Part shown: piece after piece, positions 61,763 to 64,000 of the stretch
Layout of the letters: each line of letters opens with the position of its first letter
Numbering within the stretch: the stretch's first letter is position 1
Source: Casuarina equisetifolia
Lineage: Eukaryota > Streptophyta > Magnoliopsida > Fagales > Casuarinaceae
Direction: 5' to 3'
Length of the DNA: 64,000 nucleotides
Assembly (NCBI GenBank): GCA_028551475.1
Contig: CM052356.1
Location: forward strand, 17,263,884 to 17,327,883
Notes under the pieces: model-generated
Database searches by the model: none
What the model saw: only the letters and a program-made list of their open reading frames with translations
What the model was told of the DNA's origin: nothing
Position numbers and translations under genes: made by a program

Positions 61763-62988
61763 GAAATTTAAATGCAAGTGAATATGTTAAACAAGTAATA
61801 TAATGATAAGTAAGATATCGTCCCATAGAGATTGATAATAACTAGACTAACTAATTACTAATGGTAAATAACTCCTAAAATTTATCTAACATATCTAAAT
61901 GATAGAAGATAGATTAACTAACTAAATTTAAGAAAAGTAAATACACGAAGTATGTTAGAGCATAGGATTTCCCTATAACTACTAAGTACTAATGTTAATT
62001 ATTTATGCTTGCAAGAGGGATAATATCTATATGATTGCGAAACTTTCTAATTTATTTATTATCCTATGTTTAGGTATAACAAACCTACTTAGTTCATTAA
62101 TTTACTATATCATTATATATGAATTGAAACAAACCAAATGCGTTAGGATCTATGAACATTTACAGTTTACACAAAAAGCCACACAAACAATATGGTATAT
62201 GTTTATTCATATTTAATTTATGGTTACACATTAGAATAGACAACTGCATATAATTTCTTGTCAGTTTCAAACATGCAAATCAAATCATTTAGGTGGTAGC
62301 TAATCACTTAAAAGTATTAAACACAGTAATATGCAACTTTACATAAATAAAATATCTTGTAGAACATAACAATCATAAGATTCATATCATCATAATTAGG
62401 TTACATCGTAACTCTAACCAAAGTAAACTAAAACATAATGAAATAATGTGGAAGAACAATAATAAGAAATAAATAAGGCTTCTTGAATCTAAGAATAAAA
62501 AGTCTGTCACCCCTTTTTGTCTTCTTTTTAAAAAAACCTTGAATTCCTAACCTTTCTCTTGAGTTATGCTTAGTTTCCTCCTCTCCTTCTTTTACCTTTT
62601 CTCTTCTTTTAAATAGGGTTTAGGTTTAAATCTATCTCTTATCCTAGTAGAAGTGGGTTTTGGATATCTAAAACAATTGAGTTTTGAATTCGTAATATGA
62701 TAAGATTTTCTAACTATTTAGAAAACCCAATAACAATAAAGAATCTAATAACAATCATCCAAAGCCCAAGCTCATTTTGATTTTCTTGATTTTGATATTT
62801 TGACCACATTTTTTCATATAATATGCATCAGGTTCTCCATGCTTGTTCTTTTTCTCCATGCTTCCTTATTTTGCAAAAACAAGACAAATTTAAGTACATA
62901 AAGAGGAATTCAAATATTTTCTCATTAGCATTGTATTATTTATTACCTAAAAATATGTTAAATAACTTTTTAAAAATAGAGTTATCAC
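61763..62988 (+). repeat. Long copy of the hairpin-ended repeat
   Basis: The start (61769-61825) matches the short copy's start and the end (62820-62987) matches its 3' block. About 1 kb of extra sequence lies between them. The hairpin is imperfect here (62962-62985). Its last bases abut the point where pol similarity resumes. Confidence 0.7.
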
Positions 62989-62989
62989 T

Positions 62990-64000
62990 ATACGACTATT
63001 CTCTTTTCATTAAAGGACAAGATGATAATTTTTTTTAGTGCTCATATATATGGATGACACCTTAATCATTGGTGATGACACATGAGAAATTGATGCTTTG
63101 CAAGCTTATCTTCATTCTACATTTTGAGTTAAGGATTTGGAAGAATTCAAGTATTTTCTTGGGATTGAGATCCTTCGAGATTTAAGTGGCATGCATTTTG
63201 GTCAACGTAAGTATATCTTAGAATTGATTTCTAAATTAGGACTGTTCGCTATAAAGCTTGTTGAAAACCCCATGAAGACAAATGTCTTATTCACTAGATT
63301 GAAATATGATGAGCGAGTTTGTTTACAAATAAATAATCCACCATTTAAGAACATCTTGAGTTATCAACAGTTAATTGGTAAGCTGAATTATCTTAATATG
63401 ATATGCCCTAACATAGCTTTTCCAGTACAATTCTTAAGTCAATTCATGCATGCTCCCAAGCGATCCTATAAGGAGGCAGCTTTTCGTATTGTTAAGTATC
63501 TTAAAAGAATAATAAGGCTTGATTTATTCTTTCCTTTGGATGGTGATTTTCTCTTGCAAGATTCTTGTGATGCTAGTTATGCAAAATGCCCTATGACATG
63601 TTGATCCACTACTAGTTTCTTTCTTTCACTTGGACATTTAGTAATTTCATGAAAAAGTAAAAAGTAACTAGTTGTGACTCTTTCTTCAATAGAGGTTGAA
63701 TATAAGGCCATGGCAACCAATACTTGTAAGATCTTTTGGGTAGTTGGTCTATTAAAAGATATGAGAATTAATGTTTCATAACTAGTGCTATTATATTATG
63801 ATAATGAGGCAACACAAAAATTGGAAGAAAATCTAGTCTTTCATTAGTAGACCAAGCACATAGATGTTTGTTGTCATTTTATTTAAGAAAAAATACATCA
63901 TGGTTTAATTAGTACAACACATGTTGGGAGTGGTGACCAACTTGCAAATGTTCTGACCAAGGCCTTAGGGACAAATCAACATTACCATCTCTTTAACAAG
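62990..64000 (+). pseudogene. Degenerate copia pol: reverse transcriptase C-terminal part and RNase H
   Basis: The catalytic box reads as YMDD near 63047-63058. An open frame at 63137-63604 carries EFKYFLGIEILRD and the reverse transcriptase connection, followed by RNase H remnants (VEYKAMA at about 63697, TKHIDV at about 63853, ending near LANVLTKALG). Stops occur at several points. The segment continues to the window edge. Confidence 0.8.

Larger units (their letters stand above)
60425..62988. mobile_element. Foreign DNA inserted in the copia reverse transcriptase region
   Basis: Pol similarity stops after a GDSKVC-like motif at about 60405-60422 and resumes with YDYSLFIKG at about 62990. 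Between them lies AT-rich, non-coding DNA with two copies of a repeat that ends in a hairpin. Some 30-40 pol codons appear to be missing at the junction. The small frames inside (for example 60713-60907 and 61992-62216) have no family signature. Confidence 0.7.
56186..64000 (+). mobile_element. Degenerate Ty1/copia LTR retrotransposon, 3' end outside window
   Basis: In order it shows a 5' LTR, a primer-binding site, gag remnants, protease, integrase, reverse transcriptase and RNase H. Domain order (integrase before reverse transcriptase) is that of copia elements. Reading frames are broken by many stops and shifts, and about 2.56 kb of unrelated DNA interrupts the reverse transcriptase region. 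The 3' LTR is not reached. The element is immobile by itself. Confidence 0.88.

Noticed and set aside
1-64000. CRISPR array, tRNA, rRNA or bacterial-type operon
   Set aside because: Direct repeats found are microsatellites, minisatellites or transposon parts without unique spacers. No cloverleaf or rRNA signature was noticed, and the genes are plant genes with introns.

Overview
The window is nuclear DNA from a flowering plant. Its genes are split by introns that mostly follow GT-AG rules, lie in AT-rich spacers, and encode plant-specific families (SAUR, ASR, plastid thioredoxin y, ABC1K kinase, a PLM-type sphingolipid protein). A decayed Ty1/copia retrotransposon fills the right end. ASR genes are absent from Arabidopsis as far as I recall, so a plant outside the Brassicaceae is likely. 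The species cannot be named from the sequence.

Layout, left to right. (1) 0.6-2.7 kb, minus: the 5' part of a UVR-motif/coiled-coil gene that runs off the left edge. (2) 3.9 kb, plus: an intronless SAUR gene. (3) 6.1-9.0 kb, minus: a five-exon Golgi UDP-rhamnose/UDP-galactose transporter. (4) 11.0-17.4 kb, minus: a ten-exon DnaJ10-type J-protein with one GC-AG intron. (5) 18.9-26.1 kb, plus: an eleven-exon peroxisomal NAD carrier (PXN). (6) 26.5-30.2 kb, minus: a seven-exon plastid ABC1K atypical kinase, convergent with PXN. (7) 32.2-36.2 kb, plus: a PLM-like sphingomyelin-synthase-related membrane protein. (8) 37.0-39.6 kb, plus: plastid thioredoxin y. (9) 40.6-44.6 kb, plus: a SET-domain protein of SDG41 type. 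(10) About 44.7-51.9 kb: gene-poor spacer. (11) 52.0-52.9 kb (plus) and 54.9-55.6 kb (minus): two ASR genes, tail to tail. (12) From about 56.2 kb to the right edge: a copia element with its 5' LTR and tRNA primer site, broken gag and pol, and 2.56 kb of foreign DNA inside the reverse transcriptase region.

All exon joins were placed by hand from splice sites, reading phase and family resemblance. Every complete gene model gives an exact multiple of three and one stop. The genes do not form a pathway. They are housekeeping and stress genes of the Golgi, peroxisome, plastid and membranes. Several (URGT, DnaJ10, thioredoxin y, PLM, SDG41) have Arabidopsis counterparts that, from memory, cluster in two related segments of chromosome 1, so the window probably preserves ancestral angiosperm gene order. 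I found no unambiguously new biological system. The most unusual items are the GC-AG intron, an in-frame retainable intron in the SET gene, the inverted ASR pair with repeat expansion, and a hairpin-ended repeat present twice inside the copia element.
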